From Kluyvera genomosp. 3 (lineage in GTDB: Bacteria; Pseudomonadota; Gammaproteobacteria; Enterobacterales; Enterobacteriaceae): 64,000 nt of DNA. The notes beneath the pieces are model-generated. The model ran no database searches. It saw nothing but the letters and a program-made list of their open reading frames with translations, and was not told the DNA's origin. Below are positions 23,830-34,317 of this stretch, one piece after another (position 1 is the first letter of the stretch; each line of letters starts with the position of its first letter). Both the position numbers and the translations under genes were made by a program. The stretch lies in NCBI GenBank assembly GCA_002211745.1, contig CP022114.1, positions 4,868,645 through 4,932,644 of the forward strand, read 5' to 3'.

Positions 23830-25913
23830 TTAACGCGCTGAAATTTCTCCCGTCTCCAAATCCAAATGGAAGTTTCTGGAAGGATTGCCCTGCAAATACT
23901 TGTCGATCACCGTAAAAATACTGCCAAAACGCAGACGATAGATTGTCTCAAAATCGCTGTCCGCCGTGAGCGCCGGCATCGACGGCGGTAACGACTCGGC
24001 CAGAACACGTGTAAGCAGCTGATACTGACGTAATCGCGTGGCGGAAATATCGCGCAACGCCAGCTCATCGGCATTGCGCAGACGGTAAAAATCGACAGCG
24101 AGATCGAAGCCATTCCATTCAGAAAAATCGGCCAGTTTCATGCCCAGATTTTGCGCCAGGCGTTGTGCTTTCTGTTCCGCCCGATACCATGCAGCAGCAT
24201 CTTTTTTCAGATATTGTTGACGAACATCGCGCACAGGTGGCGTAACGCCTTTAGCACAAATGGCATGATCATCGCTAACGGGCACGCTCAATACGCTCTG
24301 AAAATCGCTATGACTGCTTATCTGGCTTAATATCAACATCTCTGCGCCATTCAGGCTGAACAGCATCTGGCGGATATCACATGGCCACTCTTCGGGAATG
24401 AAGCGTAAACGGGTCAGTTCGGTGATATGCCAATTGGTAAAGTCATAGTAGTTCTTCGCCCCAACACGGCCTTATTCCACAAATGCGGAGAGTGAGTCGT
24501 GTTCAGGTGATCCCATTCCTGCTGGTAGTGTTCAAAAAGCTCATTAAAACGCGGTACGCTGTCCAGAATGACGGTCTGCACATCAATGCTGGTGCGACTA
24601 ACAAAATCGAGGATCTTATAAGCGGGTACATATGCCGCCATTGAAGGGCCTGAATATTAAAAAGCAGGCTGCCGTCCGGATATTTGCGTACCCCGGTATC
24701 ATTAAAATGCATATGACCGCCAACGTGTACGCCAATACCCGTTTTAGCCAGCGCATGGCTGGTATCTTCTTTTGGCGCCCGTGCCAGCTGGAATTTTCCT
24801 TTACCAAAGATAGCTTCCAGATCCGCTGCGGCGCCGTTATCAAATTCAACCATCGGAAATGGCTGAAAGTGACTAACGTTTTATGATTCGCTCTGGCGCG
24901 CTGGGCGACGGACGTCATCCAGGCCACCGTTTGTTGCTTGTGGGTGAGCATCTTGTTGTAGCCCGCATCTCCCGAGCCCGCGAAATTATTTGCCGACTCC
25001 GGTTTGGTCGGGTCGGCGTTTTCGCGGGGGAGGTACACATTCGCATCCACCGCCATCAGCCAGAGCCCCGGAACGGGTTCAACGAGATAACTACTGTCCG
25101 CCACCGTGAAACAGGGCCATAGCCCGGCTGGCGATATTTCCCGCCGGTCCCCTGCACACAAATCTCATACTGCCGCTGATGGAAGTCGCTTGCCTGTTGC
25201 GCTTTCGCATAGGAATAACTTTTCTCATCATAGGTGGAATATGGCGTTTCCCAATAAATATCATTCGGTTGAGGATTCATACCAAACGGCGACATCATTT
25301 TCATAATGTATTGATAGCCGCTGCTCACCATCTCTTCGCTGCAAATGGTGGGCAGTTCGGCGCCCGTTGCAATCACCGCCGTCTTGCCCCGGTAGCCTTT
25401 ACACTCATGGGCTCCGGCACTAAAAATGCGCTGCGTTTTGCCACCGGCGCCGAGGAAATCCTCTTCACCGCCAGGCAGATCAAAAGGTCGATTGGGATCG
25501 TGGTTACCCGGCGTCGCAAAAAAACGCATACCATATTTTTGCTGGTACTCTTCAAGTAGCTTCACCAGCCCCCGAATATGCACCGGTTGACCATCGTCGC
25601 TAAAGTCACCGGGTAGCGCGATCAGTTTTATGCCTTTCTTGCCCGCAGCGTCCAGCGCGGCCCGCAGGGCGAAATAGTTTTCATTGAATAATCTGGTCGA
25701 CGTTAGCTGGGCGTACATCGTGCGAATCATCGCATTTTGCCCGCTTTTGCTGTTTTTCAGTCCGTGGAAGGCACCGTCCTGAAATTGACCATAAACATCA
25801 TGAAAATGGATATCTGGCATAAACGCCACACGATATGAATAATGCTCCGCAGCCTCAACAACAGAAGAACAGAGGAAAAACGCGGCAATATTAGCAATGA
25901 ATATTTTTTTCAT
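23830..25913 (-). CDS. Exported calcineurin-like metallophosphoesterase (frameshifted)
   Basis: About 695 residues. The start at 25911-25913, after AAGGTG, gives a clear signal peptide (MKKIFIANIAAFFLCSSVVEA), so the protein should be periplasmic. Metallophosphoesterase motifs appear in order: FMPDIHFHD (DxH), LPGDFSDDG (GDxxDxG), TPGNHD and GVHVGGHMHF (GHxH). The C-terminal 250 residues (GDLETGEISAR-type end) lack a domain I recognise. Several one-base losses break the frame. It is the last gene of a PTS/alpha-mannosidase operon, 15 bp after the FHS permease. Its substrate is unknown; a sugar-phosphate or nucleotide ester is possible. Confidence 0.75.
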
Positions 25914-25928
25914 TGGTATCACCTTAAA

Positions 25929-27106
25929 TTAATAGTTATCAACGAATTGTGTAACTTTGACTTTGTCATTAAGCCCGTTAATCAGTAAAAAAACATATCC
26001 CAGGGCGGGAACCAAAAAGCTAAACCTTAACCCCACTGAATCAATCGCCATCCCTGGATAAAAGGCAGCACCCCACCGCCAATTCCCGCCATGATCAGGC
26101 ATGCAGAGATCGGCGCGGAATAGCCTTCAAGACCAGACAATGTGCGAGAGAAAATGACCGGATACATCACTGAGTTCATCAGCCCTACGGCAACCAAACA
26201 GTAGCCGCCGGTACGGTTGGCAAGGACCATTGCCGCAACCGTTAACAGCATGGCTCCCGTCGTACAGAGGCAGAACAGCAGCCGTACACGGCAATAACCT
26301 GCTAATAGGCCATAAAGAAAGCGTCCAGCGAGCGCTCCCCCCAGTACAGCGCGATGAATGACGTCGCCTGAGCAAGCGAATAGCCCCCAACGCGGCATCA
26401 TTCAGGTAGCTGATCACCGTAGTGCCAATACTGACCTCCACCCCCACATACACAAAAATACTGCTCACTCCGGAACGGAACTGCGGGTAACGGCACAAGG
26501 TAAAAAGCGATGACGCCACACGATTGCCAACATCATGAAAATCATCGATCCTGGAGCGATAAAGGATAAGGAGTAGCGAGCTGCCGCCCAACATCAGCCC
26601 AATGTATAAAACCGAAACCAAAACGCCCGAGCTCGTCAGAATCCCCGCCAGCAGGAGAGGCGCCAGCGCGGCGCCAAAAGAGTTGATGGATGAGGCCAGG
26701 CTCAGTCGCCCAGCCGCACTTCGTCCATCGCCCAGGCGATTAACATAGGGTTTGCCACAACCTGCATGGCGGCAACCCCCATCGCCATAATAAATATGCC
26801 CGCAAGGCAGCCGACAAAAGAAGGTCGCCACAGCGATCCGGCAATAATCGCCGCGCCGCTCGCCGCCAGCACCAAAGCCAATACCAGCGCTCGACGATAA
26901 CCAAACCGCATCATCCATTTTGCACACGGTAGGCAGACCACAAACGGCGCAAGATAAAATGCGACGTTCACCAGCATGGCGTCTCGCCAGGAAAGCAAAA
27001 ACAGCTGGCGGAAAAAGGGAATCATGGCGCTATTAATTGCCGTCAGTACTCCCCAATAAAAAAAGGTGCTGGACAGCAAAACGAATGCCTGGCGGGACTT
27101 ATTCAC
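25929..27106 (-). CDS. FHS-family (FucP/GlcP-like) sugar permease (frameshifted)
   Basis: MFS carrier of the fucose/glucose/galactose:H+ symporter group, about 392 residues. The GTG start at 27106 follows AAGG; the first helix is FVLLSSTFFYWGVLTAINS. Family marks include MAMGVAAMQVVANPMLIAW, SSINSFGAALAPLLLAG, VGVEVSIGTTVISYL and LMNSVMYPVIFSRTLSGLEGY. The apparent stop at 26027 is a frameshift; restoring a base near 26055 extends the protein through SFLVPALGYVFLLINGLNDK to a stop at 25929-25931. It lies 6 bp after the HPr-EI-EIIA gene. Substrate unknown, perhaps mannose or another hexose. Confidence 0.8.
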
Positions 27107-27112
27107 TCTGCC

Positions 27113-29599
27113 TTACCCCGCGATTTCCTGAGCCAAAAGTTCAGCGACATCCTGCGGTAAAGCACGCTCCAGTAGCTGCTGTCGAAATTCGGCATGCATT
27201 AACTTTCGAGCCAGTCGGGAGAAAATTTTCATGTGATCGCCTTTCTCCTGCTCGCTGACCGTTAACATGATAATTAACGACACATCGACCTCATCATTCC
27301 ACGCCAACGGCGTAGTCAGCCGCATGAGCGACACGCTGCTATGGCTGACTGCGGCAGATTTACAGTGTGGGAGCGCAATGGCGAAACCTAATGCGGTAGA
27401 GAAAATCGCCTCACGCTGCCAGATAGCGCTCTCTACCTCTGCACCTGAAATCACCCGCTGTTCAACCTCCAGATTATCGGTCAGTAGCTTGATCACCTCA
27501 GCCTTGTCGACCACCGGGCGATCGAGCATGATCAATGCGGGATCGACCACAGGCTTCGCTGCCACCGTCACCTGCTGTTTTAGCGCCATCATCACCGCCT
27601 GCGCACTGTCACTGGCCAGCGCCTGCGCAAGCTTCTGCTCGCCACAGGCAAGCGTCAGCGAGGATAAATGCGCTTTCGCCGCGGCAATGCGACTGACCGA
27701 CATACTCAACTGTCGCAATCCTGCGCCCAGCAATAACGCCAGCGCCGCTGGGTCGCCGCCCATCTCACCGCACAGGCTAATCGCAATACCGGCACGCCGC
27801 GCGCGCGCCGTCATCTCGGCGAGCAACTGGAGAAACGAGGGGTCGAAATAGTTATAGAGATGGCGGACCTGTGAATTACCCCGGTCGCAAGCCAGAAAAT
27901 ACTGCGTCAGATCGTTACTGCCAATGGAGACAAAATCGATATAAGCGGCCGCTTTCTCCAGCAGATACAGTACCGATGGTACTTCCGCCATAATGCCCAA
28001 CGACCATATCCCGGTAGCGATACCTTCATCGCGCAGCTGCGCCTCCGTCTGCTGAAACTGCTCGCGCAGCCACTTAATTTCCTCCAGCGTGGTCACCATG
28101 GGCGCCATAATATGCAGCGGCCCGGTGGCGCTCGCACGCAGCAGCGCCCGCACCTGCATGTTGAACACGGCGTTAAAGGCGGGATATAAACGAATCCCCG
28201 CCAGCCGAGAAAAGGATTTTCCTCCGTCGGCATATTGAGATAATCACAGGGCTTATCGCCGCCGATATCCAGCGTGCGAATCACCACTTTGCGTCCCTTC
28301 GCTTGTTGCAGAACGTGGCGATAGGCCTGATATTGCTCTTCTTCATCCGGCGGCGCCGCGCGTTCACAGAACAGCATTTCGGTACGGAACAAACCAATAC
28401 CTTCCGCGCCAGCGGCAAACGCCGCTTCAGCTTCAGCAGCCAGCGCAATATTGGCCAGTATGGCAACCGACTCGCCGTCTTGCGTCACTCCAGGACGCTG
28501 GATCAGCGGCTGTAAACGCAGATGCTGTCGCTGGCGTTTTTCCTCTTCTAATTGATACCAACGCAGCGCCTGCGCGTCCGGCGCAAGAACCGCCACGCCG
28601 TAGCGCGTATCCAGCATCAGCGGTTCGTTGCTGCGAATGCGAGTAATTTCTGCCGGTTCAACGCTCAACAGCGGAATGCCAAACGAGCGTGCTAGGATCA
28701 CCGTGTGCGACGTTTCCCCACCCGCCCCATCACCACGCCTTTCAGATGCGGGCCGCGCAGCGCCAGAAACTGGCCCGGCGTGATGGGGGTGGGGCTTATC
28801 ACGATGGTGTCCTGCCGCAGTACCGTCTCAGACATCAGCGGTTGTTCACAAAGATGTGTGGCCAAACGCAAGCCTAAATCCTGGATGTCCAGCACACGTT
28901 GTTGAAGATAGCTGCTGCGGCTCTCCCGTAGCGGCGCACTCAGTTCATCCAACGCCTGCGCTAACGCCGCAAGCGCATTACGCGCCGGGCGTTCGCTTAA
29001 CAGCGCGCTTTCAAAAAGGTCATCCTCCAGCAGGTTAATGTGCGCCTGCAGCACCGTCGCGGCTTCGCCCTGCGCATGATGTAACGCATCGCGAAGTTGC
29101 ATACGTACCTGCTGTAGCGCGGCCTGCAGCGCATCACGTTGCACCTCAGACGTCGTTGCAACCGCCCGTTCAGCAAGCTGATAGAGATCCGGCGTTCCTG
29201 AATACATGGCCACGCCAAGCGCCAGTCCACCGCTAACGCCATTACCCCGCAGCGTTTCCGCCGTTGTCTGTGCCAGAAAAACCGGTAACGGCGTGCCGAT
29301 TTCGTTGTGCGTCGGGGCATAGACTCGTCGCAGCTGGCGAACTCATGCGTGATGAACTGCTGCAATGCCTGAAACGCCGCGGCCTCATCGTCACCGGTAA
29401 TCACCAGTTCGCAGGGATCCTGATACAAAATGTCAGTACCAATCATTGCCAGCACGCTGCGCGCATCGGCCTGGCGCTCATTGCGTAAATTCACAATCTG
29501 TACGTGAGCACCGAAAGCGTTAACACGCTGCTCCAGCGCGCTGGCTGGGCGAGCATGCAGCCCGTTTGGCAACGGGCAGGTAAAATGAATCTTCAACAC
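27113..29599 (-). CDS. PTS multiphosphoryl transfer protein HPr-EI-EIIA(Fru) (FryA/PtsA-like, frameshifted)
   Basis: Cytoplasmic phosphotransfer fusion of about 829 residues, the length of E. coli FryA and PtsA. The HPr domain carries the active His15 in LPNGLHARPASAL. The EI part has a TSHTVILARS phosphohistidine region and DFVSIGSNDLTQYFLACDRGN with LCGEMGGDPAAL. The C-terminal EIIA domain carries FAIALPHCK. The GTG start at 29599, after AGAGGA, lies 4 bp from the mannosidase stop. It lets the operon run its own phosphate relay. Frame breaks near 28200, 28715 and 29310 match one-base losses. Confidence 0.9.
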
Positions 29600-29603
29600 A
29601 ACT

Positions 29604-32191
29604 TTATCCTCTTACGGCGGGCGTAATACGCCACGAGACAGGAGCACACTGCGGAACGGTTCTCTGAGGTTGCGCTTCAGTCTGCTCATCAAGCATGACT
29701 TCATTTAGCGTCGCCTCCACCGCTGGCGTGGTACAAGGTAAGACCTGAGAGCCGGGTTCCAGCCGCGCAAAATCAGCGCCTCTCCGCGCTCTGCTTTTTT
29801 CAGGGTGCTGAAATGTAGCGGCGTCTCCCAGCTCAGCAGGCTGTAGCGTGCAGGGAAGGTAAGAGAGTGCGGGTTGGTTTTAAAACGGGCCCAGCCGGAG
29901 TCGAGCCAACCTACCGGCGGCGTGCGCCAGGCTTCCACGTCGCGCCAGAAATCCTGAGTCTCTCCCTCAAACAAGGAATAAGCGCAAAGCGGGCGGTGAA
30001 CTCGCCGGGAATCTGTGAATCCGGAGACGGTAGCGCCATGCCGGACGCTCGCCCAGGCCGCCATGGCATCCCGGCGCGCCCCAGCCAGCCGACGCAGCGC
30101 AACAGGGTAATCGCCATGACCGATGGCCGCCCTTCCGGGATCTCATATTCACGCAACCCGTCCGTCACAATGCTCATACCCTGCCCGCCATCGTGCATCA
30201 TGACCAGACTTTGCATAGGCCACAACGAGGCGGGCGCTTCACCCCACTGTTCCTGCTGCCAGACGTCCAGCGCTGCAGGGCGATTGGGACGACGAATCAA
30301 GCCAAAAGGCTGATCGGCAAAATGGCAATCGGTAAATACATCGGTTGGAATTTCAACCTGCAGGCGATGATCCTGCAGCGTGTTATTGACGCTAACCTGC
30401 ACATCAAGCACCGGACGCTGATGCGTCAACGTGATCACCATACTGACGTCCAGCCGCGTATTAAGACGCTGCAGTTGTCGGTCAGTGAGGTTACGCGGCG
30501 CGGCAATGGACCAGCTTAGCGTCAAGGTATCGGCCAATGCGCCGCGCTGCCAGTCGACGCTTTGCAGCGCACCCGCACCGGTCACACGCCAATCGTCTTC
30601 CGGCGGCGAATAGTTATAGGTGTCGCCGGCATCGCCGCCATCCACCAGTTGAATCAGATCCTCCCAACGCTTGCCGCTGCGCTTGTCCACCAGTACGACC
30701 TTTTCCCCTCCAGCGTCAGTCGAAGCCAGGCGTTTTCTAGCACAGCTTCCGCCACGTCGGGCTCGTCAAAGCCCGCAGGTTCATCTTCCTGGAGGTACAA
30801 CGTGAGGTAACCACTGGCGGGGAGTGCGACGGTTTCCAGCAAGATCTCACATTTACGGTAGAAAACGGGCTCGGGGCTGTTGGAAAGCTCCTGCACAATC
30901 ACCGACATATCCTGCGACGTTTCGCGCACAATCTGCCAGCGGCAAGGCACACCGTGTTCATCGACAATACGGAACGCCGACCCAGGCAGGTACAACGTGA
31001 GCGCCGTCAGCCCATCGCGAGCCGAGGGAAGCGCATTAAAGATGATGATTTTTTTGCCCTTTTGCTGGGCAGCGATCCCTTGTGCCAGCATCTGCATATT
31101 CAGCTCAAAGAGCTGGTTCGCTTTTTCCTGACCGGAGAGCACACGGGCTTTAACCATCGCATTCACACGGTCGGCATTGCAGCCGCCAATACTGTCGTGC
31201 GCATGCGACTTCATCGCTTCGCGCCAGATATTTTCGACTACCTTCTGCGGATAGGGCAGCCCCAACCGCCAGACGACGCTGAGCAGCGGCTCCAACTGGC
31301 GACTGACGACGTTTTCCAGGTAGGCATTAGCCTGTTTAATATCCATACGGGTAGAAAAGATGCCGCGATGGACACGCATATATTTCGGGCTCAACAATTC
31401 GCCTTCAAAGGTGGCGAGCGGTGTCTGCGCCAGTGCGGCAAAGTAGCGGCTGAAGTCGCTACGCACAAAATGGTACTGGTCTTGCTGTGTGTTGAGGCGT
31501 TCCAGCATCGCGGGAACGCCATATTCAAATGGCGATTGATCGTTGCCGTTGGGCAGCAATAGCTGTGAACTACCGCTAAACGACGCCTGCTTTTCCAGAA
31601 TGGCCGATAGTCGCGGCCAAGCCTGCTGCGGTTCCGTCGGTAACCATTTGGCGCAGCCATAGCCTTGTGGCAATACTGCCGCCGTCACCTCACTGCCATC
31701 GAGGCTGCGCCAGCGAAACTCCGTCACCGGCGTGTCATATTCACTCCAGCCCCGCCAGACCACCGCGCTGTCGATCGCAAACTGCTTGAGAAACATCGGC
31801 AACTGCGCACTCTGGCCAAAAGAGTCTGGCACATAGCCCACCGCCATTCGTGGGCCAAGCGCCTCACAGTCGGCTTGGCCGAGCAGCAGGTTACGGGCAA
31901 TCGATTCGGCGCCAACCACCAGAAAGTCGGTCTGCGTGTACCAGGGCCAATCAGCAGCCTCCCGTTTTTCACCAGCGCCCGTACGCGCTCGCGGTTCTCT
32001 GGTGCGAACTGGAAATAATCTTCCAGTACCACCGTTTGTCCATCAAGCATAAATGGACCTAATGATTCATCCGTTTCCAGACGATTAAGAAGATCCGCCA
32101 TGAAATAATAAAGAAGAACCTGAGAATCATTCTCCGTAAAATACCACTCACGATCCCAGTGCGTGTGCTGAATTAAATGAACCGTTTTCAT
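29604..32191 (-). CDS. GH38 alpha-mannosidase, MngB-like (frameshifted)
   Basis: About 862 residues without a signal peptide, so cytoplasmic. GH38 motifs are clear: HTHWDREWY (zinc His and Asp, residues 11 and 13), IGPWYTQTD-type block, GYVPDSFGQSAQLP (nucleophile Asp region), KYMRVHRGIFSTRMDIK and SHAHDSIGGC. E. coli MngB, which splits 2-O-(6-phospho-alpha-mannosyl)-D-glycerate, is the closest relative I can name and shares the whole layout. The gene ends at TAA 29604-29606; an earlier apparent stop at 29705 comes from a frameshift. The PTS genes around it suggest that the substrate is a phosphorylated alpha-mannoside. Confidence 0.9.
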
Positions 32192-32286
32192 TTTCTTTAT
32201 TCCTGTTTACAGGCGTGCGTATCCGGCACGGATATTTATCCGCGCTGAGCGCAGGGAAAATTAATTCAGATGCGCCGATGGCGCGT

Positions 32287-33400
32287 TTAACGGCTGGCTT
32301 TAAATTTCGGTGCCGTTACGTCTTTTTTTACCTCTGGCGTTGCTGCCTGGCCGCGGAAAATCAGCAGCGATCCGCAGGCGATAATGGCGGAGCCGCAGAC
32401 AATCGACAGCACATAAACTGGCCATTTTTCGACCGCCAGCCACCCGTAAAACCCGGAAATTGGGCATGGTTCACCGCCCCAGACCAACAGCCATCGCGGC
32501 ACCCACCGCAGAACCCACCACATTAACCACGATAATGCGCGGATTGGATAAGGCAAACGGGATGGCCCCTTCAGACACGCCAATCAGCCCCATGAGCGTA
32601 GAGGCCTTACCCGCCTCGCGCAGTGATTCCGGGAAGCGTGATGACCACAGCAGTGTTGCGACCCCCAGCCCAATCGGCGGAACGATAATCGCCACCTGTG
32701 CCGCCGTATTCGGGTCGTAGATACCTGACGCCAGCAGTGCCATGGCCGTCGTGACCGCCGCCTTATTGACCGGCCCACCGAGGTCGAAACCCACCATCCC
32801 GCCAATCACCGCCGCCAGAACAACCTTGTTAGTCCCAGACATTGATAGCAGCCAGCTCTCCATACCGTGATTCAACGCCGCCAGCGGCGTGCCAATCACA
32901 AAGGCCATGACGACGCAGGTTAACAGCGTACCGCCCACAGGCAGAATAAAGATTGGGCCAGCGGACGCCAGCGCCTTCGGTAATTTGATATAGCGGTTGA
33001 GCGCCCGCACGATGTACCCAGCCACGAAACCTGCGGCCAGCGCGCCCAGGAACCCGGTACCCAAATTACTTGCCAGCAGACCACCCACCATGCCCGGCGC
33101 CAGGCCCGGCTTGTTGGCCAACGCAAAGCTGATATAGCCCGCCACCACCGGCAGCATTAGCGATAATGCCAGGCCGCCGAAACCGTCAAACTTATGCAGC
33201 AGCTGTACCACCATCCCAGCGTGTTCGTAGCTGGCATCCCATATATTATCAATACCATAGATGGACGCGCCTATACGGGCGATCCCCATCAGCACCGCAC
33301 CCGCAATCACGAACGGCAGCATCCACGATACGCCGGTCATAATGGCATTTTTCACCTCAATACCCGCTGATGGCTTACCTCCCCCCTGAAACTTAGCCAT
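32287..33400 (-). CDS. PTS fructose-type EIIC permease (frameshifted near its end)
   Basis: Integral membrane EIIC of the fructose/mannitol superfamily, about 371 residues, starting MAKFQGGGKPSAGIEVKNAIMTGVSWMLPF. Family motifs include GGTLLTCVVMAFVIGTPLAAL, GGMVGFDLGGPVNKAA and IGVSEGAIPFALSNP. A frame break near 32465 leads to the true end (AVNHAQFPGFYGW ... PKFKASR). Its start overlaps the EIIB stop by 8 nt; 95 bp separate it from the mannosidase. The partner EIIA is in the HPr-EI fusion. Confidence 0.92.
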
Positions 33401-33707
33401 TTGCCACCTCCTGCTCTACGGCCTCAAATACCGCATCACCATATTTGATCGGATCGGAAACGCTGCACTCAAGTTTAACCATCCCGTCGAATCGTTCCTT
33501 GCCGCTAATCGCAACATCGGCGGCAATGATCACCGCATCAGCACGCGCCAAATCATCTGGCATGATCTCGTTTTCCGCACCAAGGCTACCCTGCGTTTCA
33601 ACTTTCACTTCATGTCCACGATTTTTCCCTGTCATTTCAAGAGACTCAGCGGCCATATAGGTATGAGCCACGCCGGTTGGACAAGCAGCAACGCAAACAA
33701 TGTACAT
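33393..33707 (-). CDS. PTS fructose-type EIIB component
   Basis: 104-residue cytoplasmic EIIB with the phosphocysteine Cys9 in VCVAACPTGVAHTYMAAESLE. The start ATG 33705-33707 has a strong ribosome site (AAGGGGA, 7 nt away). The gene is intact. The same frame stays open upstream to 34211 through a terminator-like hairpin, so a longer fusion cannot be excluded from sequence alone. First gene of the alpha-mannoside operon. Confidence 0.93.
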   Translation of the reverse strand: MYIVCVAACPTGVAHTYMAAESLEMTGKNRGHEVKVETQGSLGAENEIMPDDLARADAVIIAADVAISGKERFDGMVKLECSVSDPIKYGDAVFEAVEQEVANG

Positions 33708-33733
33708 AATGATTCCCCTTAGATTCAGGCAAT

Positions 33734-33769
33734 AAAAAAGCACAATGGCTAAAAAGCGCATTGTGCTTT
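33734..33769 (-). terminator. Terminator-like hairpin just before the PTS EIIB gene
   Basis: Perfect 11-bp stem aaagcacaatg / cattgtgcttt with an 11-nt loop. On the minus strand it is followed at once by six T residues and lies 26 bp before the EIIB start. It may end an upstream transcript or act as an attenuator of the operon. Confidence 0.75.
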
Positions 33770-34166
33770 GTGTAGGACTAACATGTTGAAAAATATGATG
33801 CTCAGCGTCCGCCCCGCTTGTGTGACGGCAGACTAACAGCTGATGGAGGCTGGAATTACGGAAACTAAATGCCAGTTCATCGCGTTTGCGACGACACAGT
33901 AACACCTGAGGAAAGCGTAGGTTGAAGCGGGCTAATCGATGGCAGCGCTGACAAACGCTAACGCACAGCGCTTCACCCGCACAGTCCCATAGACAGGACC
34001 AACTCTCCGCCATTTGCGTATCCATACATTCCTGTTCAATATCCTCGTTTTCCGCGAGGGCATTAACAGAATTAAACCAACATAGTTCATCAAGCATAGT
34101 TTTAATTTTGCGATCAATTGATAGCAAAATTAAAACTATGCTCTTAATAATGAATGAGTTGGTCAT
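33770..34166 (-). CDS. Cys-rich leader frame upstream of the PTS operon, unrecognised
   Basis: A minus-strand frame with ordinary codon use, no stop, and a candidate start at 34164-34166 (MTNSFIIKSIVLILLSIDRK; hydrophobic) or 34095-34097 (MLDELCWFNSVNALAENEDI). Its middle has paired cysteines (CLWDCAGEALCVSVCQRCHRLARF), then VLLCRRKRDEL and LVCRHTSGADAEHH, suggesting a small metal-binding or regulatory protein. I do not recognise it. The frame passes through the hairpin at 33734-33769 and joins EIIB in frame; given the frameshift errors in this sequence, its true end is uncertain. The end given is only where the hairpin begins. Confidence 0.4.
34094..34141. repeat. 18-bp perfect inverted repeat upstream of the PTS operon
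   Basis: gcatagttttaattttgc (34094-34111) and gcaaaattaaaactatgc (34124-34141) are perfect inverted copies separated by 12 nt. It lies between rhaR and the PTS EIIB gene. It may be an operator for a dimeric regulator or form an mRNA hairpin that covers the ATG at 34095-34097. Confidence 0.85.
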
Positions 34167-34226
34167 CATTGATAAAGCCCCCCGTGAATAGATTGATAGA
34201 GAGTAAAACAAAAATAAAAGAACAAC

Positions 34227-34242
34227 TGTGATTTATTGCACA
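34227..34242. promoter_or_regulatory. CRP-like site upstream of the alpha-mannoside operon
   Basis: tgtga-tttatt-gcaca matches TGTGA-N6-TCACA at 9 of 10 positions. It lies in the AT-rich gap between the rhaR 3' end and the leader frame, where the promoter of the minus-strand operon should be. Confidence 0.6.
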
Positions 34243-34317
34243 GAGCACTGACTTTTATTTATTCCCGCATAACAATAAGTATCAAGACAATTTAAATATA
34301 TAAATAGATATTATGTA

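Noticed and set aside
34094-34141. Inverted repeat as ends of a small insertion element
   Set aside because: Arms are only 12 nt apart, with no flanking target duplication that I can see.
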